DNA from: Ascidiaceihabitans sp.
GTDB taxonomy: Bacteria; Pseudomonadota; Alphaproteobacteria; Rhodobacterales; Rhodobacteraceae
Direction of reading: 5' to 3'
Assembly: GCA_029251465.1 (NCBI GenBank)
Contig: JAQXDI010000086.1
Coordinates: forward strand, 1 to 50,376
Length of the DNA: 50,376 bases
A program made the translations under genes and the position numbers. Shown in pieces: positions 49,672-50,376 of the stretch. The notes under the pieces were generated by a model that searched no databases, was not told where the DNA came from, and worked only from the letters and a program-made list of their open reading frames with translations. How positions within the stretch are numbered: position 1 is the first letter of the stretch; every line of letters starts with the position of its first letter.

Positions 49672-50376
49672 GCCTGCTCAGCATTCAAAACCTGTCTCTA
49701 TCGATTACGGGCACTCCGATTTTGCAGGGCGTTTCGCTAGACATTGCAGCAGGAGAAATCGTCGCTGTGACCGGCGAAAGCGGATCAGGGAAATCGCTAA
49801 CTGCGCTGGCCTGTCTCGGATTGCTGCCCAAAGGCTCTGAAATGTCCGGGCGCATATTACTGGATGGCCAAGACTTGGTTGCGCTGCCGGAACGCGATCT
49901 TTGCGCCATGCGCGGCAACGACATCGGCATGGTGTTCCAAGAACCGATGACCGCCCTGAACCCCGTGCAAACCATCGGCGCACAGGTGGCTGAGACAATC
50001 CTGATACACACGAAAACTTCCAAATCAGACGCCTACGCCCGCGCAGCTGACGTGCTTTCGCGCGTCGGCCTGCCACCGGACCGGTTCCCGCTAACCCGCT
50101 ATCCGCACGAGCTGTCGGGCGGGCAACGTCAGCGTGTTGTGATCGCAATGGCCATCGCCTTGCGCCCCAAACTGCTGATCGCGGACGAACCGACCACCGC
50201 GCTGGATGTCACCACGCAGGCGCAAATCCTTGATCTGCTCCGCGACCTTGCGCGCGACTACGACATGGGTTTGTTGATGATCACGCATGATCTTGCAGTT
50301 GTGTCAGACATGGCCGACAAAATCGTCGTGATGCGGCTGGGAAACGTGGTCGAACACGGGCCCACCAAACACCTGC
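49668..50376 (+). CDS. Dipeptide-type ABC transporter ATPase, two-domain DppD-DppF fusion (5' part)
   Basis: This is the start of the gene that finishes at 1024 on the circle; the frame continues unbroken through the junction (position 50265 is the same codon as position 8). It holds the first ATPase domain: Walker A GESGSGKS at about residues 36-43, Q-loop [16 protein letters not shown], signature [15 protein letters not shown] and Walker [15 protein letters not shown]. The last 119 bases are the duplicate copy of the window start. Together the two parts make about 537 residues. Confidence 0.94.
   Translation, partial: MSLLSIQNLSLSITGTPILQGVSLDIAAGEIVAVTGESGSGKSLTALACLGLLPKGSEMSGRILLDGQDLVALPERDLCAMRGNDIGMVFQEPMTALNPVQTIGAQVAETILIHTKTSKSDAYARAADVLSRVGLPPDRFPLTRYPHELSGGQRQRVVIAMAIALRPKLLIADEPTTALDVTTQAQILDLLRDLARDYDMGLLMITHDLAVVSDMADKIVVMRLGNVVEHGPTKHL
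50258..50376. repeat. Terminal overlap, right copy (circular junction)
   Basis: Identical to positions 1-119. See the left copy: the true replicon ends at 50257 and continues at 1. Confidence 0.93.

Noticed and set aside
1..50376. CRISPR arrays, tRNA and rRNA genes
   Set aside because: No regularly spaced repeats, no cloverleaf with a GTTC-containing arm and no rRNA-like sequence were recognised by eye. A covariance-model scan would be the decisive test for tRNAs.

Overview
The first 119 bases of the window recur exactly as the last 119 (1-119 = 50258-50376), and one ABC-transporter gene reads in frame across that join. The window is therefore best read as one complete circular replicon of 50,257 bp, opened inside that gene. 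It carries a parAB partition operon, a plasmid initiator ending in a DnaA domain-I-like fold, an origin-like region and four copies of a parS-like palindrome. This replicon type and the cargo (Liv and Dpp transporters, a cytochrome c2-like protein, CheR/CheD, PuuD, GlxA-type regulator) point to a plasmid of a Rhodobacterales (Roseobacter-group) alphaproteobacterium; the taxonomy is inferred. I saw no transposase, integrase, relaxase, conjugation gene, toxin-antitoxin pair, CRISPR array, tRNA or rRNA.

Layout. 1-5484: end of the Dpp-type ATPase, an exported unknown, a cupin, a P1 (DmpA/ThnT-type) peptidase, an alpha/beta hydrolase and a TPR protein. 5458-9120: replication and partition. 9145-15098: cytochrome c, glpD-glpK, an FAH-family hydrolase and an orphan cheR/cheD pair. 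15159-16565: an unknown polytopic membrane protein. 16652-22433: a Liv-type ABC importer ending in an enamidase-like amidohydrolase. 22426-29945 on the other strand: MarR regulator, two tandem DUF1185 proteins, a UPF0280 (ApbE-superfamily) protein, a 6-hydroxynicotinate reductase-like protein and a molybdenum hydroxylase (fused 2Fe-2S/Mo subunit plus FAD subunit). 30128-32054: a pyruvyltransferase-like protein and a Rieske oxygenase. 32340-36850: a PuuD, PhyH dioxygenase, GlxA regulator, Rid, NmrA operon. 36861-40365: a BKACE enzyme with cueR and copA. 40494-44770: class V aminotransferase, CaiB-type CoA transferase, PAS-LuxR regulator and M20 deacylase. 44789 to the end: Dpp-type binding protein, cupin, HDAC-family amidohydrolase and dppB-dppC-dppDF, which runs over the junction.

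How it works together. Two uptake-plus-hydrolysis modules dominate. The 16.6-30 kb module contains every step of the reductive nicotinate route known from Eubacterium barkeri as far as ring opening (hydroxylation, ring reduction, enamide hydrolysis), plus its own importer, repressor and operator. It also holds a UPF0280 gene overlapping the reductase gene, which may be the enzyme that attaches the reductase's covalent flavin. The module across the junction (43.5-50.26 kb and 1-5.5 kb) pairs a peptide-type importer with four different amide or ester hydrolases and two cupins, suggesting use of N-acyl, amide or beta-peptide-like compounds.

The partition region is unusual: three of the four parS-like palindromes lie inside coding sequences, always in the frame that gives Val-Pro-Ala-Gly-Thr. 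The GGGGACA half of that palindrome also recurs in iteron-like repeats beside the initiator gene.
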